From: Aspidapion aeneum
Lineage: Eukaryota > Arthropoda > Insecta > Coleoptera > Brentidae
Direction: 5' to 3'
NCBI GenBank assembly: GCA_963576565.1
Contig: OY755046.1
Span: forward strand, 73,831,719 to 73,895,718
DNA length: 64,000 bases
The notes below the pieces were generated by a model. That model did no database searches. It was not told the DNA's origin and worked only from the letters and a program-made list of their open reading frames with translations. The position numbers and the translations under genes were made by a program. How positions within the stretch are numbered: position 1 is the first letter of the stretch; each line of letters opens with the position of its first letter. This document shows positions 33,901-43,700 of this stretch, piece after piece.

Positions 33901-36464
33901 TAATTAAATTTAACTTATTAAAAATAAATTTAATTAATTTCTTTTTATTTCAATTAATATTAATCAATTGCAATTCAAATTACTTTTGTTTTTGATTAAA
34001 CTTAATTAACTAAGATTAGTTTAAATTTACTTCATTAACATAAAATTTATTTAGTTAAAATTTAATTAATTAAAGTTAATTAATTAAAATGCAATTAATT
34101 AAAGTTAATTAATTAAAATATAATTAATTAACGTTAATTAATTAAAATTAATTAAAGTTAATTAATTAATTAAAATTAATTTTAGATAATTAATAAAAAT
34201 TAAACTTTTAGGTCAATGGCCTTGGCATGTAGCCCTGTATCACTCGAAAGGCATCCAGCTAGTTTACACATGTGGGGGCACCCTGATCTCAGAAACACAC
34301 ATTGTAACGGCGGCCCATTGCGTTACAAAACCCAGCACAAACCAAAAAGTTAACGAGAAATTTTTGCTCATCTATTTAGGTAAGAACAACCGAAAAACTA
34401 GCTGTCTTAAATACTTGCTAAGAACTTTGAAGAAAATATGTTTTTAAAATATAAATTATTTTGTAAAATAAAATAAAGTAAAGCAAGCAAATGGGCACAA
34501 GGTCCGGCGCGGAGCCTTTTAAAGGCGAAAACGAAAAAAAGAGTCAGTGCTTTTTCCTTAATTCAATAACTGCCCATTTTACTTTATTGTAATATTAAAT
34601 TAATTTGAAATATATTTTTATATATTTTTTAAATAGGCAAATACAACTTAATCGCCTTTGGTTCAGAGGTACAAGACCGAGACGTCGAAGAAATCTATGT
34701 GCATCCTCAGTACAATTACAGTGTCTATTTTAATGATATTGCTGTTTTGAGGTTGAGTCGCCCTGTAGAATTAACTAATAATGTGAGACCATGTTGTCTC
34801 TGGGACGGAAGCACCGATCTGGAAGACATCTCTAATAAACACGGTAAAAAAATTTGCGCAAAATCAAATGTAAAAAATCAAATTAATTAATTAAATTCAC
34901 AAATTTTAATTAACTTTAATTATTTAATTTTAATTAACAAATTTAATGTATTAATTTTAATTTATTAATTTTAATGTATTGATTTTAATTTATTAATATT
35001 AATTAATTAATTTTAACTATTTAATTTTAATTAACTAATTTTAAATGAACAATATTAATTAATTACTTTTAATTAATTTTAATTAATTAATTTTAAATAA
35101 TTAATTTTAATTAATTAATTTTAAATAATTAATTTTAATTAATTCATTGTAATGAATTAATTTGATTCCTTTTAATGAATTAATTTTAAATAATTAATTT
35201 TAATTAATTATTTTAATTAATTTTAATTAATTATTTTAATTAATTTTAATTAATTATGTTAATTAATTAATTTTAATCAATAACTTTAATTAATTAATTT
35301 TAATCAATTTATTATGTTTAATTAATTATTTTAATTAATTACTATTAATTAATTATTGTTTTTAATTAATTAATGTTTTTAATTAATCTTTTAGGTACTG
35401 TGGTAGGCTGGGGTTTTGATGAAAACAAGCAGCTATCAAGAAACCTTATGCAAGCTGAAATGCCGGTTGTATCAACTGTCAAATGTATTTACTCAAACCG
35501 AGAATTTTTCTCTCAGTTTACTTTTGAGAACAACTTTTGTGCAGGTTTCAGAAATGGTAAGTATCTTTGACTTTAACTGAGGTAGGCATCTGTAACTGCC
35601 ATTTGCTGTAGATACCTTAACCAATAAACAGTGGCGCACCCAGAAATTTGGAGGGGCCTGAAGCATTTGGGGAGGGGGGGGGCTGAGGCCTCATAATGTC
35701 ATATTTTATGCTATTTTTTCTGTTTATTCATGAAATATCTGGAAAATATCTAAAAAAATCTTAGCTTTGGGGAGGCCCATACCCTGAGCTCCCCCCTTGG
35801 GTGCGCCCAAGGGGTGAACAGCTAACCCAAAATGTGTACACTGATTGTGAAAATCCACAATCTTTTGCTAAGATTGTGTAAAGATTGTGAGGGATTGTGG
35901 TAAGATTGTGAGGAATTTCGAGGGATTGTGAAGGACTGTGCAGCGGTGTAGCGTGCCTGAAGGGGCGGGGAGGCGACAGCCCATCAAAAATTCTTGCGAC
36001 CAAAGGTGTGAGGGGTTGTGGTAAGATTGTGACAGATTGTGAGTGATTGGGAGGGATTGTGTAAAGATTGTGAAAGATTGTTAGAAATGTGTACACCGAT
36101 TGTGAGAGCTGTTCACCCCTCGGGTGCGCCCATGCAATAAATAAATAATATAAATAACTTAACTTTGTCTGTCTACCATATTTTTGTCCATTATTATTTT
36201 CAAAATGGCAATAAACTATTAATAGATGATAAGACCATATTTTTAGGTACATCTGTATGTAATGGTGACAGTGGTGGGGGCATGGTCTTTCCAAAACCTG
36301 GCACCGGTGGCAACAATGCCATATGGCAACTAAGAGGCATTGTATCAGTGGGAGTTGCCTTACAAACACAAGGCATTTGTGATACCTCACACTACATTAT
36401 ATTCACTGATGTAGCCAAATATTTACCATGGATAAAAAAAATTATGAACACCAATGATACTTGA
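18937..36464 (+). CDS. gd-like: Gastrulation-defective-like secreted serine protease, 660 aa
   Basis: Eleven exons: 18937-19146, 26661-26898, 30186-30615, 31237-31284, 31355-31417, 32762-32905, 33210-33304, 34212-34379, 34637-34843, 35395-35556, 36247-36464 (1983 nt with stop). The first 19 or so residues form a signal peptide. Residues 22 to about 140 match the insect gd N-terminal domain ([11 protein letters not shown], a WYGV core, [20 protein letters not shown]). About 165-245 is a hydrophilic repeat of DRRPxD units; 250-390 is a Ser/Asn/Pro-rich linker. The S1 (trypsin-fold) domain follows from about 400. Its catalytic triad is His445 in TAAHC, Asp499 in NDIAVL and Ser597 in GDSGGG. The position equivalent to chymotrypsin 189 is Ser591, not Asp, so trypsin-like cleavage after Arg/Lys is not predicted. 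The usual Arg-Ile-Val-Gly-Gly activation site is replaced by NALISHGQ. In Drosophila, gd acts in the extracellular cascade that sets the dorsoventral axis. Here the exact role is inferred only; other gd-like paralogues act in immunity. Confidence 0.93.
19370..22990. repeat. 169-bp satellite array, about 21 units
   Basis: The phrase ACTCAGGGTGTGGTTTTTTC recurs at 169-bp steps from 19431 to about 22480, followed by two diverged units after a MITE insertion. Units share CTGCAACTCGGTGC and AAAATTCGCTAAATGACG. Rare variants (for example TCTCTCTGGCC and CTCGTGAGTTTG-type) recur two units apart, and a block of seven units is duplicated (spacing 1183 bp). The array fills much of the first protease intron. 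Confidence 0.95.
22550..22734. mobile_element. pogo/Tigger-like MITE inserted in the satellite
   Basis: The inverted ends AGTCGAACCTCTATAACTCG and GTTCGACT are each next to TA. The 185-bp body is made of repeats of TTCGAGTTA. It splits the GATAAACTGTATAGTTTT part of a 169-bp satellite unit, so the original site can be recognised. Confidence 0.75.
23366..24136 (+). pseudogene. Deleted mariner transposon
   Basis: The inverted ends CGAGGTGTAACAATAAAATT and (reverse strand) CGACGTGTGACAATAAAATT lie between TA dinucleotides. The 5' part encodes the N-terminal paired-like domain ending in [16 protein letters not shown], the mariner linker signature. The region after 23780 retains the second-aspartate block LLYQDNAP and later [15 protein letters not shown] residues, in shifted frames. 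The middle of the catalytic domain is lost, so it is dead. A complete mariner is about 1.3 kb. Confidence 0.85.
24364..25473. mobile_element. Non-autonomous element ended by TACCCAGCAAACAT
   Basis: TACCCAGCAAACAT on the left and ATGTTTGCTGGGTA on the right are perfect inverted ends 1.1 kb apart. The interior holds several imperfect repeats of TTTAAAAGTA and CAGTTGCTTTT. No ORF of note and no clear duplication were seen. Confidence 0.7.
25500..26250. mobile_element. Truncated copy of the AGCTCACAC element
   Basis: It carries a CTGT/GTCTG microsatellite at 25624-25688, the block AACTCAAAAACCGCTTGGCC, and three repeats of ATCAAACGAAAGGTAATTGAG. It ends with the hairpin AGCTCACACGTACACTATA and CAGAGTATTT. 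The left hairpin seen in the copies at 41271 and 54147 is missing. Confidence 0.75.
26899..27993. other. Protease intron, unremarkable part
   Basis: Sequence just after exon 2 of the protease. I see no repeat borders or coding signal. Confidence 0.4.
27994..28573. mobile_element. MITE-like element with TTCATACTCGTC ends, copy 1
   Basis: About 580 bp, very similar to 37994-38585. The inverted ends are ATTGTTCATACTCGTC and GACGAGTATGAACGATC. The left end phrase occurs twice (near 28000 and 28082). A 60-108 codon ORF recurs in both copies in reverse and is not a known protein. Confidence 0.75.
28574..29059. other. Protease intron with a weak hairpin
   Basis: ACAACTCAAAA near 28747 and TTTTGAGTTGT near 28971 form inverted ends of a possible 240-bp MITE, with AATGTGAC/AAAGAGTCACA motifs inside. 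Evidence is weak. Confidence 0.3.
29150..29455. repeat. CAACAGTAC minisatellite, block 1
   Basis: The block is built from 9-10 bp units CAACAGTAC, ACGACAGTACC and ACGACAGGACC in mixed order. It is open in several frames on both strands, which explains the long artificial ORFs here. Confidence 0.9.
29667..29812. repeat. CAACAGTAC minisatellite, block 2
   Basis: Same units and orientation as block 1, separated from it by two T-rich tracts and a short unique sequence that contains CGCATGTG and GGGCGCGC. Confidence 0.9.
30663..31210 (-). mobile_element. LINE 3' fragment, antisense in protease intron
   Basis: The minus strand encodes the reverse-transcriptase C-terminal region with [23 protein letters not shown] and [12 protein letters not shown], preceded (higher coordinates) by [13 protein letters not shown] and [11 protein letters not shown]. 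It matches the interrupted copy at 1-228 and 1748-2262. It ends about 25 bp before the acceptor of protease exon 4. Confidence 0.85.
31556..32530. mobile_element. CAGGGTG-ended element with TA flanks
   Basis: CAGGGTGTCCCAAATATTCG and the inverted TTTTGGGACACCTTG are each next to TA. The arms are partly inverted copies of each other. The middle holds a GC-rich block (31977-32066) with GCGGCGAATTG-like repeats, unlike the AT-rich surroundings. It lies in the protease intron before exon 6. Confidence 0.7.
33345..34205. repeat. AT-only tandem repeat in protease intron 7
   Basis: Tandem variants of TTAATTAAATTTAATTTTAA and TTAATTAAAATTAAATTTAA, with few G or C bases. The array ends just before the acceptor of exon 8. 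Confidence 0.9.
34865..35392. repeat. AT-only tandem repeat in protease intron 9
   Basis: Repeats of TTAATTAATTTTAA, related to the array in intron 7 but on the other strand orientation. It occupies almost the whole intron up to the exon 10 acceptor. Confidence 0.9.
35629..36133 (+). mobile_element. hAT-type element, split by a second hAT-type MITE
   Basis: It starts CAGTGGCGCACCCAGAAAT and ends GGGTGCGCCCAT. The flanks CCAATAAA and GCAATAAA match at seven of eight bases. Same family as 8810, 18609 and 48338. It lies in the last protease intron, and the MITE 35802-36122 sits in its right end. Confidence 0.75.
35808..36122. mobile_element. MITE with AGGGGTGAACAGCT ends and TTGTGA repeats
   Basis: The inverted ends are CAAGGGGTGAACAGCT and AGCTGTTCACCCCTCG. 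Exact 8-bp duplications GGTGCGCC flank it, derived from the end of the host hAT element. The interior is a minisatellite of GATTGTGAGGGATTGTG-type units. A second copy is at 61150. Confidence 0.8.
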
Positions 36465-36631
36465 AATTAGGCATTTTTTAAATATTTTAGGTTACTAAGT
36501 TAACTATAAAACAAAGAACTGACTAGGGTTGTGATATAGGATGTATTTTTTTTACACTCCTTACTGCCCAAACAAGCTTTTTATATTTTATCTTAATAGA
36601 TTAAAGATACTACAACACATTTACCACCTTT

Positions 36632-37120
36632 TTAATGTGAAATCACAAATCTACCCTTCAAAATTCTGTTCATTAGGACTCTTCTGCCTTCTGGCGTCTT
36701 TATCCTGGCCTTATAACCATGTCTTTTAATTCTTTTCACCTCATTTGGTTTGGGAAAATGAATTCTTATGATATTTCTGGTAAAAATGCTGAAGATGCCT
36801 CCTGGTGACACCTCATTGGTGCAGGTTTGTGTTAGGGATTGGTTTGTAAGGATATTTCTAAAAGGAAATAACAAATTTTTCCTTGTGCCACTTAGATTCA
36901 AACTTTACATGTAAAATCTTAATTAGTAAAGACTTTTAAGCGTAACCATTATTTAAAATATTTAGAAGTCAATCGTTTCGATCTAAAAAGCTATAAATCT
37001 ACCCTAAATCAAGCAAAAAATTAAGGTTTACAAAAAAATTACACATTGGAAAAATATTATGACAATTAATTACCTGGTGGCTCCATAAAAACCAGAAAAG
37101 ACTCGGTTTAATAGTGACAT
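36632..37120 (-). CDS. mRpL34: Mitochondrial ribosomal protein bL34m
   Basis: Two minus-strand exons, 37120-37074 and 36857-36632, joined in phase 2, give 90 residues. The N-terminus [16 protein letters not shown] is a plausible mitochondrial presequence (Arg-containing, amphipathic). The C-terminal third has the bacterial L34 signature: [14 protein letters not shown], then [14 protein letters not shown]34 is a small basic protein of the large ribosomal subunit, here the mitochondrial one. Its stop lies 168 bp from the stop of the gd-like protease, facing it (tail to tail). Its start faces PIP4K 625 bp away, so the two may share a promoter region. Vertebrate MRPL34 is about 92 residues, so this looks complete. 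Confidence 0.93.
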
Positions 37121-37745
37121 TACTTTTTCCCCAAAATTTGGCGATTTTTGTACAAAAACACGCAAAAAAAATAAATTTATTTTGAGGTTATGTAACTTTT
37201 TTGTGAGGTTATCTAGCTGTCAAACACCTTTCGCAAAAGCTGATAAAAAAATAAAATTGAAAGCCAAATCCGTCAAGGTCGTTGCCTTTGTTGAAAGCGT
37301 ATCTTTTGTTTGTTTTTTTGTTTATCGGGAAAGTTCGCGGCCGGCCGATCTCAGCCGATCGTTAATCAATGAAGGTGTGTGTGTTGTGTTTTTTTCGCCT
37401 TGACATTTCAGTTTTTCGCAAAAATATCGCGACAAATTTCGACTACTAACCGCGGTTCGTAGTAAACAAATGTACACCCGTTAAAAACCACACAAAATGT
37501 GCCTCAAAGGGCGTAAAATGGCTATTTAATGCTCCTTAAAGTGAAAGTGTCAAGTAGGTGTCATAAACAGATCCAGGTCTCTTGGTTTTTACACATTTTA
37601 GAAAAAAACAAACAAAGAGAGGGCAAACACCGGAATCAAGAGTAAACATCCTTGATAAACAATATTAAAACAAGTTTAACCAATATCTCAAAATCTTTTA
37701 AGGCCTAATTTATAGACCCTATAGGAAACCTGTTGGACAATCAAA
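37121..37745. promoter_or_regulatory. Divergent promoter region of mRpL34 and PIP4K
   Basis: The only non-repeat sequence between two head-to-head start codons. A GC-richer patch at 37325-37365 (CGCGGCCGGCCGATC) stands out from the AT-rich surroundings. 5' UTR lengths cannot be read, and an upstream PIP4K 5' exon is possible. Confidence 0.5.
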
Positions 37746-40700
37746 ATGAGCTCTTTTACAGGCCAAAGCAAACTTAAAAAGAAGCACTTTCGTGTCAAGC
37801 ACCAAAAAGTTAAATTGTTTAGAGCTAACGAACCATTTTTGAGTGTTTTCATGTGGGGAATCAATCATACAGTAAGTTTTTATATTCATAGAACATTAAT
37901 GAAGTAATAAAGGTTGGATTAGCCTCATAAATTACATTACATTAGATTAAATTAAATTACCTCACATTCACTTACCCTAAGCCAAATTAGACTAAAGTAT
38001 TGTTCATACTCGTCTTAGTCTTTTGTTTTTGATTAGTCTTTGTCCTTTGATTAGTCTTAGCTGTCTTAAACAAAATCGGCTGTTCATACTCGTCTTTTGT
38101 TTTTGATTAGTCTTAGTCATAACTCACTGAAAAAAAAAATCAATTTCAATAAAAAGGCCCCTTTTCAAAAGTCATTTTCTACACAAAACAATCTTATTTA
38201 ACCTAATCTGTGCACGAAACACAGACACGAAAGAACAAAAGCGAAAAAGAAAAAAAAGCAAATAAAATTTTGAGGTTATGTTGAGATTTTCTGTTAAAAA
38301 CATGATTAATGGCCGTAAATTCAAAATTTTGACCGCACACTTGCGCTCTTCGGACGCCCTGTAAAACAAAACAACAAACATCAGCTGATGTCTGTCACTC
38401 GTCTTAGTCGTTGTCCTAAGGATTGAAAGTTGGCAACTCTTAAGACAAAGACTAATCAAAAACAAAAGCAAAAGCATTGTATGAACACTCCCATAAGAAA
38501 CAGTGGTTTTAACTTTCTTATGACAAGACATATGACTAAACCAAGACAAAAGACTAGACAAAAGATGAGTATGAACGATCCATAACTTAAGAGGAAATTT
38601 ACTTGATTTTTACAATTTTTCTGAAGTTTTTTACTTTTATTTTCTGTAAACATCTTTTTTTATGCCTTTAGAAACCTTCCAAAGTAAAAAAACAACACTT
38701 TTTTCACAAAAAAATCCCTTAAGTTAGTCTAATTTGGCTTAGGGTAAGTTAATGTAAGTTAATTTAATTTAATCTAATGTAATTTATGAGGCTGAACTGC
38801 CTTAACCCAACCATAATTATAAAAGATTGTAATAACATACATTCTGTTACAGATAAACGAGTTGATGCATGTCACAATCCCAGTGATGTTGCTCCCAGAT
38901 GATTTCAGAGCCTATTCGAAAATAAAAATTGATAATCACCTGTTTAACAAGGAAAATATGCCTTCACACTTCAAAGTCAAGGAATATTGTCCCATAGTCT
39001 TTAGGAATATTCGGGAAAGGTTTGGGATTGATGACTTGGAATACAAGGAATCATTAACTAGGTAATGTTTGAAGGGGTGATCAGCTGCCCACAATAAAGT
39101 ACAAAAATTGTCTATAGGATTATAATGGTCTCCACAGGACACTATAATATACCATAGGACCAAGAAATTATTTAAAAGTCCTGTAGGATCATGTACAAAT
39201 TTGGTTCAGCTGACCACCCCTCTTAATTTTGACTTTCTAGATTTTTTGGGTAGGTAAGTACAGGGTGTCCCAAATTGGGCACTTTTAGGGGGTTTAAGGT
39301 ACTTCTAGGGGAGACAGAGAAAAACTGACCACACATTGCGAGGCTCAAATTTCAAGGGAAGACTTATAGTGAAAACCGCATTTTGAAATATTGTCTTGTC
39401 TTTGAGCTACAGGGGCTTTTTGAAAAGTCTGCATTTTTGAAGGGGGTCTATAACTTCGTTAATAGTGGAAATTTTGATTTAGAGTAAATTGCAGTTTTAT
39501 AGACTTTGTCACGAGGAATTCACCCACTAAATTATATTTTAACTGTCACTTTTAGTTTTTGAGATATGACATAAAGTTGCATTTTTTCTTATGGAATGGC
39601 CTATATTTTAATTAATTTTCGAATTCGTCATTGAATTCTTTTTAAAATGATGTATCCTATGTCATAGTTTGATTGAGCGGTTTAGGAGATATTCAGCTTT
39701 TTCACTTATTTCTAGTGTGCTATGATTTCCTGCTGAGGCAGGTAAAGGCACTCCAGTATTTTTATTATTTTACACAGTCACAAATATAGTAAGGCTGGTT
39801 TGGAAAAATTATAATTCAGCTGACGGCCCTCAAAGCCTAGTTATAAAAAGTTTTAAAAAATGATACATATTTCAAAATAAAATTAAAACGCTTTTGTGCA
39901 AAATAATTTCATATCAAAGCGTAATGTCAAATTGTTTAAACAATTGAAAACAATGACAAAACGCCAAGACGCAAGGCCAACTTGATTTGCATAGTATAAG
40001 ACAACAAAACTATAGGAGCATTGAAGTAGGATTTGACCGCAAGGCTTTCACGTCAATGGCGCATGACGTCATTCAACGCACACTAGACAAAAATAAAAAA
40101 CTTTAATTATCTCTGAAACCGCTTAATCAAACTATGACATATGATACATCATTTTGAGAAGAATTCAATGACGAATTCGAAAATTGATTAAAATATAGGC
40201 CATTCCATAAGAAAAAATGCAACTTTATGTCATATCTCAAAAACTAAAAGAGACAGTTAAAATTTAATTTAGCGGTTGAATTCCTCGTGACAAAGTCTAT
40301 AAAATTGCAATTTACTCTAAATCAATATTTCCAATAATAACGAAGTTATAGACCCCCTCCAAAATGCAGACTTTTCAAAAAGCCCTCGTAGCTCAAAGAT
40401 GAGACGATATTTCAAAATGCGGTTTTCACTATAAGTCTTCTCTTGAAATTTGAGCCTCGTAATGTGTGGTCAGTTTTTCTCTGCCTTCCCTAGAGGTACC
40501 TTAAACCCCCAAAAGTGCCCAATTTGGGACACCCTGTACTTTGAGCATATCACCACAATAGACCCACTGGTGGTCACAATGGAAGGGCTGCAAGACCCAC
40601 TTACATGTGAATCATCAATCAACACTATGAGTTTCTATTATTTACCCAAGATGATAATGTTTATTCTTATCTTTTTGATAATAATTTATTTTTTATTGTT

Positions 40701-43700
40701 TATTGATGATCATAGGGCCAAAAATAGATTTATTTCCCAAAAAAAGATGCATTAAATACAGTACTTAAATTGGTACTTATGTACTTAATTCTAGTTAAAA
40801 AAAACTGCTTGATTATTAACTTGATAGGTACTTTAAATGTAAATGTGGTGTTCTATATTGACAGCATTGTCTTTTTTTATTTGTAATACATGCAAATGCA
40901 TAAAGTGTTTTTTATGTAATTATGTATTTTAATAATAATTTAAAAACAAAATAAGCACCTACCTATTTACAGGTCAAAATCCTGGAGATGGAAAGTTCAA
41001 GTTGGAGAGGATTTTCTTTGTTAATATTTATATCTCTACATGTCTCATTCATGTTAGTTAAATACATCCCTGATTTAATTTAATAAAGGAGCCCTTTGGT
41101 TGATGTTCCAGTTAGTAGTTTAATTTTGAAAAATGTTCCCGAAATGATGTTTTTAGTACATTGAAAAATATGTCATTTTGTGCTCTGCCTGGTTATAAAT
41201 TAATAAATAAGGAGTTAACAGCAACTCACAAAAAAATTGAAAAAAAAAATTTCAAATGAAAAATGGTTAAAAATACTCTGCCAATCTATGGGCACCTAAG
41301 CTCACACTAGGTACTATAGTTATAGTGTACGTGTGAGCTAATATAATAAAAACTGAAATATATTTATTTTATTGAACTCCAGACTCAATTACCTTTCGTT
41401 TGATACCACACAAGCCATGTTTTGACTTAAACTTTAATTTTTCAAATCTACCCCCACCTTTTTTTTTAAACTAAAATGTATTTTGTTTAACTCCAGACTC
41501 AATTACCTTTCGTTTGATATCACACACGACATATTTCCACATAAACACAAATTTTTTAAATTTACCCCCACCCTTTTTTTAAAAGTAAAATATATTTTAT
41601 TTAACTCCAGACGCAATTACCTTTCGTTTGATATCACACACGCCATATTTTTACATAAACTCTAATTTTTGAAATATACCCCCACCCTTTTATTTGGCTT
41701 GTGTTTGGTGGATTTTTGTTCATTTTTAAAGGGGACCATCTCGACCCAAAACCCAGCGTAGGTACCAAATTTCATTAAAATTGGGCAAGCGGTTTTTGAG
41801 TTATGCGCGTTGGTCGTTACAGACAGACAGACAGATGGCACAACAAAAAAGTTTCCAAATCATCTGAAACGCAAAGATATATAAAAATTTTGAAATCGGA
41901 GCAACTTTTTTTTTCTCGAAAGAATTAGGATCACTATATCTCACACTACTATAGTATAGTAGTAGTGTGAGCTAAAAATCATTTTAACTTTTAACATAAT
42001 ATATTTTAGTGTTTTTATGTATATTATATTTATATATTAGCTCACACATATACTATACTATAGTAGTGTGAGCTATGGTGATCCTAATTTTTTCGAGAAA
42101 AAAAAAGTTGCTCCGATTTCAAAATTTTTTATATATCTTTGCGTTTCAGATGATTTTGAAACTTTTTTGTTGCGCCGTCTGTCTGTCTGTCTGTCTGTCT
42201 GTCTGTATGTCTGTCTGTATGTCTGTCTGTAACGACCAACGCGCATAACTCAAAAACCGCTTGGCCGATTTTAATGAAATTTGGTACCTAGGCTGGGTTT
42301 TGGGCCGAGATGGTCCCATTTAAAAATGAACAAAATCCACCGAGCACAAACCAAATAAAAGGGTGGGGGTAGAATTCAAAATTAGAGTTTATGGGAAAAT
42401 ATGGCGTGTGTGACATCAAACGAAAGGTAATTGAGTCTGGAGTTCAACAAAATACATTTTAATCTATTTAAAGAAAAGGGTGGGGGTATATTTTAAAAAT
42501 TAGAGTTTAAGTGAAAATATGGCGTGTGTGATATCAAACGAAAGGTAATTGAGTCCGGAGTTTAACAAAATACATTTTAGTTTTTGTTTTTTTTAAGGGT
42601 GGGGGTAGATTTCAAAAATTTGAGTTTAAGTCAAAACATGGCTTGTGTGGTATCGAACTAAAGGTAATTCAGTCCGGAGTTGAATAAAATATATTTTAGT
42701 TTTTAGTTATATTAGCTCACACGTACACTATAACTATAGTACCTAGTGTGAGCTTAGGGGCCCATATATTGGCAGAGTATTTTAATAAGCTTCCTATTCA
42801 GTTGCAAAGAGAAACAAACTTTTTAAGGTTTAAGAAAACTATATTTAACATAATTACAAAAATTGAACCATATAGTATAAGAGATTTCACAGAACACAGA
42901 GATATTTTGCTTCTGCTGGTGGGAGAATCATCTTAGGGTCCCTGCCTCTTTATCATCTTTTCACCATGTTGGTTTTGTCTGTGTTTTTGTTGTTTTATGC
43001 TTCCAAATCTCTTCTTAACTACCTAAAATGAAGAATAAGATATATTTATTGAATTAATTTGCAAACAAATAAAAATAAAATTAAAAAAAGAATAAAATTA
43101 TATATATTTCTATATTTCTCTGGGCTTTGACTGAGTTGACAAAGACTTTTTTTTTAAAACAGTGTATTGCAATTGTGTTAAGTTTTAATTTAATGTAGTG
43201 TATTTTTGTATTTTTTATTTTTGGACATTCACTGAGTTCAAAGATTTTTAAAACATTGTATCGTAACTGTGTGTCTGCTAAATTTTAATTTTTAATTTAA
43301 TGTAAGTAATGTATTTTTTGGATATTTTGCTTGGTATTTTAGGGTTTTATATTTTTGACAAAAAAGTCTCAACAAAATTTTAATTTTAACAAAATAGTAC
43401 CAAATGTAGTGACCTTTTCAAGTTTCTTTTTTCTTTTAGACCATTATATAATTTAAATTTTCAAAGTTAAGTAAGTGAACTGATTTTGGACTGTTTCTTT
43501 CTCTTTTGACACAATTCACTTAACCTAGGTTAGTTTTAACATTGTTAACTTTGCTAGGTTCTCTTGAATTAAGAAAATTTGAATTTGAATTTGGTTAAAA
43601 ATAAAACAATCGGAAATAAAATAAAAGAAAATACTTTAAATATAGTTTTGTCGATCTGTAAATTGTCGAAAATAATATACAATAACCGGTTTAGGCGGAC

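Noticed and set aside
35761..36390. 209-codon minus-strand ORF
   Set aside because: Runs through a hAT-type element, a TTGTGA minisatellite and antisense to the last protease exon; no domain.
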